Assembly (NCBI RefSeq): GCF_900099655.1
Contig: NZ_FNDC01000011.1
Span: 62,001 to 126,000, forward strand
Length of the DNA stretch: 64,000 nucleotides
Source: Planococcus glaciei
GTDB taxonomy: Bacteria; Bacillota; Bacilli; Bacillales_A; Planococcaceae
Direction of reading: 5' to 3'
The position numbers were made by a program, and so were the translations under genes. The notes beneath the pieces are model-generated. The model was not told where the DNA came from and made no database searches. It saw nothing but the letters and a program-made list of their open reading frames with translations. Below are positions 14,410 through 23,360 of this stretch, piece after piece (the first letter of the stretch is position 1; every line of letters starts with the position of its first letter).

Positions 14410-16017
14410 ATGAATAAGCATAGAAAATTTTTAGCGGTGGCAATAAGTTTAGCGATAGCCATTATACTAGGAGGCTGTTCGGACGATAAAGCCGAATCTG
14501 CTAATGGGGCTTCAGCGGACAACTCCATCACAATCTCCTGGCCAAGAGATATCGGCACGATGAATCCGCACGTTTATAATCCATCGCAGCTATTGGCCCA
14601 ATCGATGATTTATGAACCGCTGGTCAGCTATAAAGAAGGCGGCGAAATCCAACCGCATTTGGCAGAGTCTTGGACGGTTTCCGAGGATGGGTTAGAATAC
14701 ACTTTTAAGATTCGTGAAAACGTTAAGTTTACTGATGGCTCGGCGCTCACAGCGGCTGTAGTCAAAAAGAACTTCGATGCGGTCATGAAAAATTCAAGTT
14801 CCCACAGTTGGCTTGGCGTAATCAATGTTTTGGAAAAGACCGAAGCAGTTGACGATCGGACTTTTAAAATGGTGCTAAAAGAGCCGTATTATCCGGCACT
14901 TCAGGACCTGGCTGTTGTTCGGCCGGTGCGATTCCTGGGCGAAGCAGGATTTCCGGAAGACGGCGACACATCTAAAGGCATCACCGAGCCTGTCGGTACA
15001 GGTCCATGGATGCTGAAGGACTATAAGAAAGACGAATATGCGGTGTTCACCCGCAATCCCGATTACTGGGGAGAAAGCCCACAGCTTGAAGAAGTCAAAA
15101 TCAAAATTATCCCCGATGCTGAAACCCGGGTTCTGGCATTTGAAAAAGGCGATTTGGATTTGATATACGGCGAAGGCGTCATCAGCATGGATTCCTTTAA
15201 TCAGTTGAAAGAATCGGGTGAATACCAAACCGCTCTTTCTGAACCAGTCGGAACAAGAAGCTTGCTGTTAAATACAACAAATGAAAAATTGGCAGATTTG
15301 CGGGTGCGGAAAGCTCTCCAGCACGGTTTCAACAAACAGGCGATGGTCGAAGGTGTCACATTAGGATTGGAAGAAAAAGCGGACAATATCTTATCGACAA
15401 ATTTCCCGTATACCGATATTGAAGTGGAACCGTTTGACTACGATGTGAAAAAAGCTGCAGATTACCTGGATGAAGCAGGCTGGAAGCTGCCTTCCGGAAA
15501 AGCAGTCCGTGAAAAGGACGGCCAGCCCCTCGAATTGGAATTAATCTACGACAAGACCGATCCAATTCAAAAAGCGATGGCCGAAACACTGCAGGCCGAA
15601 TGGTCAGCAATCGGCATTAAGCTGAATATTAGCGGGCTTGAATTGACCACTCAAATCGAACGCCGGAAAGCCGGAGATTTTGATGTCGATTTCTGGTACA
15701 ACTACGGAGCGCCTTACGATCCGCATTCGTTTATTAATGTTGTAGCAGAAAAAGGATGGGGCGTTGCAGAAGCCCATTCGAACTTGCCGATGAAATCGGA
15801 TTTGGATAAGCAGATAAAAGAAACGCTGGGGTCTACGGATGAGGCGAAGCGCCAGCAATTATACGGTTCGATTCTTGGAACCTTACAGGAACAATCTGTT
15901 TTTGTACCCATTTCCTATATTAAAAAGTCGGTCATTTACCAAAACGGTGTGGAAGAATTTATCTTCCCGGCAAACCGGGATGAACACCCTTTCAACGAAA
16001 TGAAAATCAGCAAGTAA
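14410..16017 (+). CDS. nikA: Nickel/metallophore ABC transporter binding lipoprotein
   Basis: A 535-residue family 5 solute-binding lipoprotein (lipobox LGGC). It resembles E. coli NikA throughout: ISWPRDIGTMNPHVYNPSQL, VYEP/IYEPLV, GTGPWML, NPDYWGE and GAPYDPHSF. In NikA the His of that last motif coordinates nickel in the Ni-(His)2 or Ni-chelator complex, and His about 439 is present here. It captures the metal complex outside the cell and delivers it to the NikBC channel. The ATG follows AGAGAGGA. The Fur box upstream suggests the ligand could also be an iron-regulated metallophore complex, as for staphylococcal CntA, but no metallophore synthesis genes are adjacent. Confidence 0.88.
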   Translation: MNKHRKFLAVAISLAIAIILGGCSDDKAESANGASADNSITISWPRDIGTMNPHVYNPSQLLAQSMIYEPLVSYKEGGEIQPHLAESWTVSEDGLEYTFKIRENVKFTDGSALTAAVVKKNFDAVMKNSSSHSWLGVINVLEKTEAVDDRTFKMVLKEPYYPALQDLAVVRPVRFLGEAGFPEDGDTSKGITEPVGTGPWMLKDYKKDEYAVFTRNPDYWGESPQLEEVKIKIIPDAETRVLAFEKGDLDLIYGEGVISMDSFNQLKESGEYQTALSEPVGTRSLLLNTTNEKLADLRVRKALQHGFNKQAMVEGVTLGLEEKADNILSTNFPYTDIEVEPFDYDVKKAADYLDEAGWKLPSGKAVREKDGQPLELELIYDKTDPIQKAMAETLQAEWSAIGIKLNISGLELTTQIERRKAGDFDVDFWYNYGAPYDPHSFINVVAEKGWGVAEAHSNLPMKSDLDKQIKETLGSTDEAKRQQLYGSILGTLQEQSVFVPISYIKKSVIYQNGVEEFIFPANRDEHPFNEMKISK

Positions 16018-16035
16018 CAGCGGGGAGGACAAGTC

Positions 16036-16980
16036 ATGGCAACCTATATTTCAAAACGGCTCCTTGCTGTCATCCCCATCGTTCTCTTTGCCATTTTTCT
16101 GATGTTCTTACTCATCCGCCTTTCGCCGGTTGATCCTGCAGAAGCGTATCTTTCCGCAGCCCATATTCACCCAACGGATGAAATTCTGGCCGAAAAAAGG
16201 CACGAATTCGGTTTGGATCAGCCCTTGTGGATGCAGTATGTCCAAACGGTCAAAGGAATTGTCCTACTGGATTTTGGCAATTCGTTTGTAACGAATACTC
16301 CTGTTTGGCAGGAGATTTCAGCAAGAATGCCAGCAACCATCCAGCTCGCCCTCAGCAGTATACTGTTGGCTATTGCCATCAGCATCCCGCTCGGCTTTTT
16401 TTCAGCGGTATACAAAAACGGGGCAATCGATCATTTTAGCAGGCTGCTTTCTTTTTTAGGCGCTTCCATCCCCCAGTTTTGGCTGGGCTACCTGTTGATT
16501 TTTCTCTTTTCCGTCAAGCTGGATTTGTTCCCGGTGGAAGGGAAAGGGACCTGGCAGCATTTTGTACTGCCCAGTCTGACTTTGTCCCTGGCATTGATTG
16601 CTGTCTACACCCGCTTGCTTCGGGCCAGTGTACTGGAAGAGCTGGAGCAGCAGTATGTTTTATATGCGCGGACGCGGGGCATCAAAGAAAAAGCCATTAT
16701 GGGCAAACACGTCTTAAAAATCGCGATTGCTCCTATGATGACGGGGCTTGGCATGAACCTTGGAAAACTTTTGACCGGTACGATTATCATCGAACAAGTT
16801 TTTTCATGGCCGGGATTCGGCCGATATTTTGTAGAAGCCATATTTAACCGGGACATTCCTGTTATTCAATGCTACGTGATGTTGGCCGTTTGCTTATTTG
16901 TCATATGCAACTTGATTGTGGATATTGTGCAAATGTACATGGATCCACGCATTTCATTGAAGGGAAGGGCTCAGTTTTGA
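16036..16980 (+). CDS. nikB: Nickel-type ABC transporter permease
   Basis: A 314-residue inner permease of the DppB/OppB/NikB family with six membrane segments and the binding-protein-dependent transport (EAA-like) loop near YARTRGIKEKAIMGKHVLK. The N-terminal RLLAVIPIVLFAIFLMFLL and the D-P-A-E motif in the first external loop are standard. It forms the membrane channel with NikC. The ATG follows GGGGAGGAC, 18 bases after nikA, and its stop overlaps the start of nikC. Confidence 0.88.
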   Translation: MATYISKRLLAVIPIVLFAIFLMFLLIRLSPVDPAEAYLSAAHIHPTDEILAEKRHEFGLDQPLWMQYVQTVKGIVLLDFGNSFVTNTPVWQEISARMPATIQLALSSILLAIAISIPLGFFSAVYKNGAIDHFSRLLSFLGASIPQFWLGYLLIFLFSVKLDLFPVEGKGTWQHFVLPSLTLSLALIAVYTRLLRASVLEELEQQYVLYARTRGIKEKAIMGKHVLKIAIAPMMTGLGMNLGKLLTGTIIIEQVFSWPGFGRYFVEAIFNRDIPVIQCYVMLAVCLFVICNLIVDIVQMYMDPRISLKGRAQF

Positions 16981-17807
16981 TTTCTAGCATACGAATCGCA
17001 AGAAAGAGCCAGGCGGCCATTCTCATTGGCTCTGCCACACTGGCCGCATTCTTCCTGATTGCTATTTTAGCTCCGTGGATCGCGCCGAATGATCCCATCC
17101 AGGTGAACCTGGTGCTTAAATTGTCGCCTCCTTCTTTCGACTACCCTTTGGGAACGGATCATTTAGGGCGCTGCAACCTGTCTCGGCTTTTATACGGCGC
17201 GCGCGTCTCGTTAGGTTTCGCTTCTTTAATTTTTGTGGCTGCTTTAGGTTTCGGTTTGGTGATTGGCACAATTGCTGGATACAAAGGCGGCGTAATTGAT
17301 GCTGTATTGATGAGATTTTGCGAAGGCGTTATGGCGTTTCCGAATCTTGTGCTTGTTCTTGGCATCGTCGGATTGCTCGGCCCCGGGCTTTGGCAGGTGG
17401 TGATGGCGCTGATGATGGTTCAATGGGTATATTACGCAAGAATGATCCGCAATATGATTGTCGGTTTGAAAGAACAAAATTTCATACTGGCTGCCCGCAT
17501 CAGCGGATCTTCCACAGGGAAAATAATCAGGCGCCACATGATTCCAAATGTGCTTCCGCCGGTTCTGGTGATGGGCACACTTGAAATGGGATGGGCTATC
17601 ATGGATCTGTCGGCACTGTCATTTCTCGGGCTCGGCGTCCAACCTCCGACTGCCGAATGGGGTGCCATGATTCTGGAAGGCAAAAACTTCATCCGCAGCC
17701 AGCCTGAATTGATGCTCTACCCGGGGATCATGATACTGCTCGTTGTGATTTCTTTTAATGTATTAGGTGAAGCTTTATCAGAGAAGTACGGCATTAAAAA
17801 ACGGTAG
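16977..17807 (+). CDS. nikC: Nickel-type ABC transporter permease
   Basis: A 276-residue DppC/OppC/NikC-type permease, close to the 277 residues of E. coli NikC. The start is TTG overlapping the nikB stop (TTGA), with AAGGGAAGGG upstream; a longer upstream frame would run into nikB and is not credible. Six membrane segments are present; the coupling loop is around FILAARISGSSTGKIIRRHMI, and the C-terminal ALSFLGLGVQPPTAEWG is characteristic. The overlap implies translational coupling. Confidence 0.87.
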   Translation: MISSIRIARKSQAAILIGSATLAAFFLIAILAPWIAPNDPIQVNLVLKLSPPSFDYPLGTDHLGRCNLSRLLYGARVSLGFASLIFVAALGFGLVIGTIAGYKGGVIDAVLMRFCEGVMAFPNLVLVLGIVGLLGPGLWQVVMALMMVQWVYYARMIRNMIVGLKEQNFILAARISGSSTGKIIRRHMIPNVLPPVLVMGTLEMGWAIMDLSALSFLGLGVQPPTAEWGAMILEGKNFIRSQPELMLYPGIMILLVVISFNVLGEALSEKYGIKKR

Positions 17808-17824
17808 TAGAGAGGGATGATTGG

Positions 17825-18652
17825 ATGGACAAACAGCATTATGTACTGCAGGCGAAAGGCGTAGACATCTCAGTAAACTCAGCTCAGGGAAGGCTGCCCC
17901 TTGTTCATGACCTGCATTTGGACTTGAAGCCTGGAAAAGTGCTGGGACTTGTAGGAGAAAGCGGGAGCGGCAAGACCATTACGTGTATGGCGCTGCTACA
18001 GCTGTTAAATCCAAAAACCATACAAATAGGCGGAAGCATCCAGCTCAATGGCCGTGAACTGAATGGGTTGAAGCCTAAAGAAATGCGCAACGTTCTCGGG
18101 AAGGAAATCGGCTACATTATGCAGAATCCCATGAATGCTTTTACTCCCGTGTATACAATCGGCAGCCAATTTGTAGAAACGATCCGCGCGCATACACCTC
18201 TTACAAAAAAACAGGCGATTGAATTGGCGGTTTCGTCTATGGCCGCAATGGATTTGCAGGAACCCGAGAAATTAATGCGGATGTACCCTTTTCAGCTGAG
18301 CGGCGGAATGCTGCAGCGGGTCATGATCGCGATTTCGATGTGCCTGCGTCCATCTGTGCTGATTGCGGATGAACCGACAACTGCACTTGACGTTACAAGC
18401 CAAATGCAGGTTCTTTCAGAACTGGACCGGCTTCGAAAAGAGTGCGGCACTTCGATCTTGTTGATATCACACGATTTGGGCGTTATTTCAGCTCTTGCTG
18501 ACGATGTCGCAGTGATGCAAAAAGGACGGATTGTTGAAAAAGCGGAAGCCTTCCAATTGTTCGATCAGCCGCAGCATCCCTACACGAAAAAATTGCTGCA
18601 GGCCAGACCTATGTTGCCGATGGAATACGAACGTGAAAAGCTGGTCATTTAA
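17825..18652 (+). CDS. nikD: Nickel-type ABC transporter ATP-binding protein
   Basis: A 275-residue ATPase of the DppD/NikD type. Walker A is GESGSGKT (about residues 42-49), the signature is LSGGMLQRV, Walker B is VLIADEPTTALDV, and the H-loop is LLISHDLGV. It drives import together with NikE, on the cytosolic face of NikBC. It is shorter than oligopeptide OppD proteins and lacks their cysteine-rich C-terminal extension, as NikD does. ATG follows AGAGAGGGATG. Confidence 0.87.
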   Translation: MDKQHYVLQAKGVDISVNSAQGRLPLVHDLHLDLKPGKVLGLVGESGSGKTITCMALLQLLNPKTIQIGGSIQLNGRELNGLKPKEMRNVLGKEIGYIMQNPMNAFTPVYTIGSQFVETIRAHTPLTKKQAIELAVSSMAAMDLQEPEKLMRMYPFQLSGGMLQRVMIAISMCLRPSVLIADEPTTALDVTSQMQVLSELDRLRKECGTSILLISHDLGVISALADDVAVMQKGRIVEKAEAFQLFDQPQHPYTKKLLQARPMLPMEYEREKLVI

Positions 18653-18686
18653 ACTAAATGGCCAATAAAGTGAGATGAGGGACACG

Positions 18687-19508
18687 ATGAATTTACTTGA
18701 AGTGGTAGGCGTGACGCATACATATGGCTCGTTCCGTTCTTTTCGCCGTAAAGAAAAAGCGGCGACTGCCCTTTCCGATATATCCCTTTCTATCGGAGAA
18801 GGTATGTGCCTGGGGCTTCTCGGAACAAGCGGAGCCGGAAAAAGTACATTAGGGAAAGTGATCTTGGGTGTCGAAAAACCGACAAAAGGAACGGTCCTAT
18901 TCCAAGGCCAAGATCTCTACACAATGGGGGCTGCCGCCCGAAAGCATTTTCGCAGAGACCTGCAAGTCGTTTTCCAGGACAGTTTTTCATCGGTGAATCC
19001 TAGAATGACGGCGGAAAAAATTATAAGTGAGCCACTGGAAAACTATGAGAGACTTTCTCCATCGGAACTGAAAAGGAATGTGGCGCAATTATTGGAAGTT
19101 GTCGGATTGCATGCGGATGACATGACAAAATATCCGATGCAATTCAGCGGCGGACAGCTTCAGCGGATCAACATTGCGAGAGCAATTGCCCTAAAGCCGA
19201 AAATGATCGTTTTGGATGAACCCGTCAGCAGTCTCGATATGGTCACTCAGACACATATCTTAACTTTATTGAACGAGTTAAAAGCTGAGTATGGCCTTTC
19301 ATATTTGTTTATTACACACGACATCAGAGCAGCATACTCGGTTTCTGATGCACTTGCAGTAATGGATAAGGGAAGAGTGGTCGAAATGGTTCAAGACAAG
19401 GATGAAATCTTTTCTTCACAGCAGCCTGTGGTGAAGAAATTGGTGTCTTCCATTCTTCCTGAACATCCACGAAACCGGACGCTATTAAATGGGGACGTGT
19501 TTGTATAA
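18687..19508 (+). CDS. nikE: Nickel-type ABC transporter ATP-binding protein
   Basis: A 273-residue ATPase of the DppF/NikE type, final gene of the operon. The start is the ATG at 18687, preceded by GATGAGGGA, and the resulting N-terminus MNLLEVVGVTHTYG matches NikE. Walker A is GTSGAGKST, the signature FSGGQLQRI, Walker B MIVLDEPVSSLDM, and the H-loop LFITHDIR. FRRDLQVVFQDSFSSVNPR is diagnostic of this branch. A strong terminator follows about 100 bases downstream. Confidence 0.87.
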   Translation: MNLLEVVGVTHTYGSFRSFRRKEKAATALSDISLSIGEGMCLGLLGTSGAGKSTLGKVILGVEKPTKGTVLFQGQDLYTMGAAARKHFRRDLQVVFQDSFSSVNPRMTAEKIISEPLENYERLSPSELKRNVAQLLEVVGLHADDMTKYPMQFSGGQLQRINIARAIALKPKMIVLDEPVSSLDMVTQTHILTLLNELKAEYGLSYLFITHDIRAAYSVSDALAVMDKGRVVEMVQDKDEIFSSQQPVVKKLVSSILPEHPRNRTLLNGDVFV

Positions 19509-19604
19509 TCAAGACGGGCTGATCCAAGCCCATAAAGTAATTTGGTCAATGAAGTAGAACGCACATTGAAGGATGCAGCGCTGCGAAAAGAAGACATAGC
19601 CAAT

Positions 19605-19650
19605 AAGCCGCCGAAGAGAAACGATGTATGTTTCTCCTTGGCGGTTTTTG
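19605..19650 (+). terminator. Terminator of the nik operon
   Basis: The stem AAGCCGCCGAAGAGAAAC / GTTTCTCCTTGGCGGTT (one small mismatch region) ends in TTTTTG. Confidence 0.85.
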
Positions 19651-19774
19651 TGTTAACTTGGGGTAGGAAATAAAAGGAATTATTGGTAATCTAAAATAGT
19701 GTGGATTTCCATTAAAAAGAAGTTTTATCGAATAGAACTTAATTGGCCGTTTTTAGTGCAAAAAGGAGGAACTC

Positions 19775-19960
19775 ATGAAGCCGCGTTTGGAACTTTCAAT
19801 CATTTATTTTTTTGTATTAGGCTCAGGTGCCATATCTACTATGGATTTTATAAGCCAACCGGCAAAGTCTGTATTTTTGGAAACTGCAATGGCCGTCCTA
19901 ATCTCTATGGGAATCATGTATATCTATAAATATTTCCAAAAAGCTTCTGAAAGCAAGTAA
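19775..19960 (+). CDS. Small membrane protein
   Basis: A 61-residue protein with two hydrophobic segments (LELSIIYFFVLGSGAIS and TAMAVLISMGIMYIYKYF) and a basic C-terminus. AAAAAGGAGG lies 5 bases before the ATG, so translation is likely. Unknown family. It is followed by another small two-helix protein, perhaps in the same transcript. Confidence 0.6.
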   Translation: MKPRLELSIIYFFVLGSGAISTMDFISQPAKSVFLETAMAVLISMGIMYIYKYFQKASESK

Positions 19961-20004
19961 GAGAGATGCATATATAATTTTGGATTTGAAGGAGGGATGC
20001 TGAA

Positions 20005-20205
20005 ATGGAAAGGTTCGAGATGAGTTTTAAGAACAAGCGGGTGCGGATCTGGTTTTCGGTGATTTTGCCAATAACTGTATTGGCGATTCTTTTAACCATT
20101 TTTCTTCCTACTGAGATGCAAATAGTTCCGACACTGCTCTTAATGGCCACGTTAGTCGTCTACTATGCCTGGGTTTTTATGAGCCAAAGGAAGAATAAAG
20201 GCTGA
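20005..20205 (+). CDS. Small membrane protein
   Basis: A 66-residue protein with a basic N-terminus and two membrane helices (VRIWFSVILPITVLAILLTIF and IVPTLLLMATLVVYYAWVFM), ending in SQRKNKG. The ATG follows GAAGGAGGGATG. Function unknown. The next 200 bases hold a decayed frame. Confidence 0.6.
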   Translation: MERFEMSFKNKRVRIWFSVILPITVLAILLTIFLPTEMQIVPTLLLMATLVVYYAWVFMSQRKNKG

Positions 20206-20209
20206 GCAA

Positions 20210-20404
20210 GTAAACGGAGCATTCTTGCATTATGCCACGGTGAAGTCAGTTTCTTCAGAAGAAGTTTTTCAATATGTTAAAGGGATAATAAAAGGAAAGC
20301 TTCCTTCTTTAATTGCCTTCTACAATGGCCGTTACTAGCTTGAGGTGAACAGTGATGAAGTGGTGATCATTGCTAAAAAGAAAGAAGACATAAATGTGTT
20401 CTAG
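20210..20404 (+). pseudogene. Remnant of an unknown protein, with internal TAG
   Basis: A protein-like frame reads from about 20210: VNGAFLHYATVKSVSSEEV, continuing through a KGKLPSLIAFYNGRY segment, then TAG at 20336-20338, then LEVNSDEVVIIAKKKEDINVF and TAG. There is no start codon with a ribosome site, so both the 5' end and the middle are damaged. Family unknown. Confidence 0.4.
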
Positions 20405-20430
20405 AAATTTCTGCTGAAAGGATAAAACCC

Positions 20431-20610
20431 ATGAAAAATTATCTGTTATATCGTACCGCACTCATCATCCTATTTACGGCAGTCCTTATTTATGACCTAA
20501 TGACAAAAGGTTTTATCTTAACTTTAAGTGCAGCCATCCTGTGTACCGTCCTATTAATGGCGATGGATAAGAAAATGAAGAGCTTAAACAAGGCAGCGAA
20601 GCATTCTTAA
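20431..20610 (+). CDS. Small membrane protein
   Basis: A 59-residue frame with ATG after GAAAGGATAA. It encodes two hydrophobic stretches (ALIILFTAVLIYDLM and FILTLSAAILCTVLLMAM) and a lysine-rich C-terminus (DKKMKSLNKAAKHS). Probably a membrane protein of unknown role. Confidence 0.5.
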   Translation: MKNYLLYRTALIILFTAVLIYDLMTKGFILTLSAAILCTVLLMAMDKKMKSLNKAAKHS

Positions 20611-20644
20611 ATGAAGGCAAATGGGGAATTGGGGAGGAACTGCA

Positions 20645-21061
20645 ATGGCTGATCCAAGAAAAATCTGGCATGGTGCAGCAGCGCTTGTTATGCAAGAACA
20701 CAAGCTCTTGATGGTGAAAGCGAAAGAATCCGGCAAATGGAGCATTCCGTCTGGCGGAATTGAAAAAGGAGAGTCGCCTGAACAGGCATGCGTGCGGGAA
20801 GTTTGGGAAGAAACCGGCTGCACAGTAAAAGTGCACGGGTCCATACATACGAAGAAAATAGTCATTAAAGGCTACGACGTCACCACTTCATATTTCCACT
20901 GCAAATTGGTGGAAGGGTAGATAGCGTATCATGATCCGGACGATGCCATTGAAGAAATTGCCTGGAAAACGGAAAGAGATCTGCTGCATCTGGATCTTGA
21001 ATACCCCGAAGATCTGGAACTCCTGCTATCCCATTTAAACCGCAGGGCTATAGAAATGTGA
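20645..21061 (+). pseudogene. NUDIX hydrolase interrupted by TAG
   Basis: Codons 1-91 encode the front of a NUDIX pyrophosphohydrolase, including the complete Nudix box GGIEKGESPEQACVREVWEE-TG. TAG at 20918-20920 then interrupts the frame (KLVEG-stop), but the same frame continues for 46 codons with typical Nudix C-terminal sequence (IAYHDPDDAIEEIAWKT, then DLLHLDLEYPEDLELLLSHL) and a proper stop. The full length of 138 residues fits the family, so a single base change has broken the gene or was introduced in sequencing. ATG follows GGGAGGAAC. Confidence 0.8.
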
Positions 21062-21110
21062 CCTGTTGAAGAACCAGGCACGCGAGAATTATGTATCCTT
21101 ATCCATACAA

Positions 21111-21142
21111 CGAGCCGCTTTTATCAAAGCGGCTCGAATTTG
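21111..21142. terminator. Bidirectional terminator
   Basis: The stem CGAGCCGCTTT / AAAGCGGCTCG with a 4-base loop lies between the NUDIX remnant and the convergent metal ATPase. Confidence 0.75.
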
Positions 21143-21171
21143 TATTTTAGGAATGATGTATTTCAGAAGTT

Positions 21172-23040
21172 TTATACCTTTCTGTTCAGCATGCGCAGCC
21201 CGTTCAAAATAACCAGAATCGTGCTGCCTTCATGGCCGATCACACCATAAGGAATAGTGATCGATTGCATAAAATTCAGGAATACCAGAACAATAATGAC
21301 GCCCACTGAAAAGTACATATTCTGCTTGACGATTTTCTCCATTTTCCGGGCCAAGCGGATGGAGTACGCAATGCGTGATAAATCGTTTTTCATCAAGATG
21401 ACATCGGCCGTTTCCAGTGCCACGTCCGTGCCTTCGCCCATTGCAATGCCGGTCGTGGCAGTTGCCAGTGCAGGCGCATCGTTAATGCCGTCGCCGGTCA
21501 TGGCCACAAATTCATAGTCGGTGATCAGTTTCTTCAGTTCTTTCACTTTGTCGCCCGGCATACAGCCACCGACATAGGCATCCACGCCGCTTTCTTCCGC
21601 AATGGCTTTGGCTGTTTTCTCGTTGTCGCCCGTCAGCATGATGCAGAAATTGCCGGCTTTCTGCAATTCGTGGATGGTGCTCTTCGTGTTGTCCCGGATG
21701 GTGTCTTTCAAGGCAATTGCCGCGGCTATGCCTTGGCTGTCCCGGACAAATGTGACGGTTTTGCCTTCGTTTGCCAATCGGGTCAATAAACCGCCATGGA
21801 AAGCTTCGGCTTCATCCTCTCCGGCAAATGCCGGTTTGCCGATTTTGATTTCTTCCCCTTGAATGATCGATTTCAACCCGTTTCCGGGGACATCCGTTAT
21901 TTGAAGATTAGCCAGCGGTTCGATCTTTTGGGATGTGATGTATTCCGTAATGGCTTTGGCCAGCGGGTGGTTGGACTGCTTTTCAATTCCTGCAATTTTC
22001 TCCATTATTGCTGTAGAATCAAGCCCTTCCCGCAAGACGAAATCCGTGACTTGCGGCTTGCCGCGGGTAAGTGTACCGGTCTTGTCAAAGGCGATGGCAC
22101 GAACAGCACTCAAGTTCTCCAAATGGACGCCGCCTTTAAAAATGATGCCGCTTTTGGCGCCATTGGATATGGCAGCCAAAGTCGCTGGCATGATGGATGC
22201 CACGAGCGCACAGGGAGAAGCCACAACGAGCAGGAGAATCGCCCGGTAAAAAGTGGTGTTCCAGTCCCAGTTGAACAGATAGTGCGGAAGGAAAAGCATC
22301 AGCGCAAAGACCGCCAGCACAACGTTGACATAGTTTCCTTCAAAACGTTCGACGAATTGTTGGGAAGGCGGTTTCTCGCTTTGGGCCGATTGCACGAGAT
22401 CGATAATCTTTTGCACCAGCGTTTCAGAATTCGGCTTTGTCATTTCCATTGTGATGGCGCCGCTTAAATTGACCGTCGAAGCAAATAAATAATCAGGAAC
22501 GTCTTTGGACACAGGAATCGATTCGCCGCTGATGGTCGATTCATCAACGACAGTATGACCCTTTACTAACTTGCCATCGGCCGGTATGCGTTCGCCCGGC
22601 TTCACGATCAGCTTGTCGCCGGGCTTTAGTGTGGAAATGCCGACGCGGGTTGTTTCGTTCCCTTTCAACAGCCAGGCTTCTTCCGGCTGGATTTTCATCA
22701 ACGCAGACAATTCCTGCCGGCTCTTATTTACGGTGTAAGTCTCCAGCGCGCCGCTCAGTGAGAAAATGAAAATCAGGATGGCGCCTTCCGTCCAGTAGCC
22801 GATGATGGAGGCTCCGATGGCAGCCAAAACCATCAATAACTCGACATTGGGTTTTCGGTCTTCCAAGGTTTTTTTCAGCCCATACTTTGCCTTGGCATAA
22901 CCTCCGATTCCAAAAGCAAGCAGATAAGTAAAAATGGACAGGCTTGCCACTCCCGAAGTTTCTAAGAGATAGGCGATGATAATCAATATTCCGGATAAAA
23001 TGGCCGCAATCAATTCGATATGAGTTCTCCAGTTTCGCAT
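21172..23040 (-). CDS. P1B-4-type metal-transporting ATPase (PfeT/ZosA/CoaT-like)
   Basis: A 622-residue P-type ATPase. It has no N-terminal metal-binding domain; the ion-binding motif in the sixth helix is SPC (275-277) and the last helices carry HEGST near residue 605, which together define subgroup P1B-4, exporters of Fe(II) or Co(II) such as Bacillus PfeT (ZosA), Listeria FrvA and CoaT. The catalytic DKTGT (Asp 319), TGES-like SGES actuator motif, NHPLAKAI nucleotide motif and GDGINDAPAL hinge are present. It should export iron or cobalt at the plasma membrane. ATG start; ribosome site GAGGAAGTG. Confidence 0.88.
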   Translation of the reverse strand: MRNWRTHIELIAAILSGILIIIAYLLETSGVASLSIFTYLLAFGIGGYAKAKYGLKKTLEDRKPNVELLMVLAAIGASIIGYWTEGAILIFIFSLSGALETYTVNKSRQELSALMKIQPEEAWLLKGNETTRVGISTLKPGDKLIVKPGERIPADGKLVKGHTVVDESTISGESIPVSKDVPDYLFASTVNLSGAITMEMTKPNSETLVQKIIDLVQSAQSEKPPSQQFVERFEGNYVNVVLAVFALMLFLPHYLFNWDWNTTFYRAILLLVVASPCALVASIMPATLAAISNGAKSGIIFKGGVHLENLSAVRAIAFDKTGTLTRGKPQVTDFVLREGLDSTAIMEKIAGIEKQSNHPLAKAITEYITSQKIEPLANLQITDVPGNGLKSIIQGEEIKIGKPAFAGEDEAEAFHGGLLTRLANEGKTVTFVRDSQGIAAAIALKDTIRDNTKSTIHELQKAGNFCIMLTGDNEKTAKAIAEESGVDAYVGGCMPGDKVKELKKLITDYEFVAMTGDGINDAPALATATTGIAMGEGTDVALETADVILMKNDLSRIAYSIRLARKMEKIVKQNMYFSVGVIIVLVFLNFMQSITIPYGVIGHEGSTILVILNGLRMLNRKV

Positions 23041-23290
23041 GCAGCACTTCCTCGGTTAAGACGTCTTTTATAAGAGTTTTTTTATGCTCATTCTAAGAAG
23101 TGGTATTTAAAGTGAATATTCTGATTATAATGCTGATTCCATCTTACTATGAATGCATGAAAAAGATAAGGAGGACTTTAAAGGAAGGGGGACAAATATT
23201 TCCAGATTCCATCGGAGCTAAAGGATACATTTGACGAATGGGTAACGATGGAGGCGAGGAATGCAAGCCGCAATTAATTTTATCAACAAA
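23041..23290. other. Intergenic region upstream of the metal ATPase
   Basis: No secure gene. A plus-strand open stretch (about 23189-23277) is protein-like (FQIPSELKDTFDEWVTMEA) but has no start codon. A very loose PerR-like site at 23116-23130 was not accepted. Confidence 0.3.
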
Positions 23291-23328
23291 AAACACCGAA
23301 GCTGCCGGTTCGGCGGCTTCAGTGTTTC
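23289..23328 (-). terminator. Terminator of the YkuS-YtxH gene
   Basis: On the minus strand the arms AAACACTGAAGCCGCC and GGCAGCTTCGGTGTTT pair almost fully around GAACC and are followed by TTTTGTTG. Confidence 0.8.
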
Positions 23329-23360
23329 CCGGTTGCTGTTCTATTCAAAGCCGAAACTGC

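Noticed and set aside
21796..22467. Long plus-strand frame opposite the metal ATPase gene
   Set aside because: It lies entirely antisense to a well-supported P-type ATPase and has no ribosome site or family features.
23116..23130. PerR-like box upstream of the P1B-4 ATPase
   Set aside because: Only one half-site (ATTATAA) is good; the other matches 4 of 7 positions. Not enough to call.
23189..23277. Protein-like open stretch FQIPSELKDTFDEWVTMEA
   Set aside because: Has no start codon or ribosome site after the preceding in-frame stop and is only 30 codons; possibly a remnant, but unsupported.
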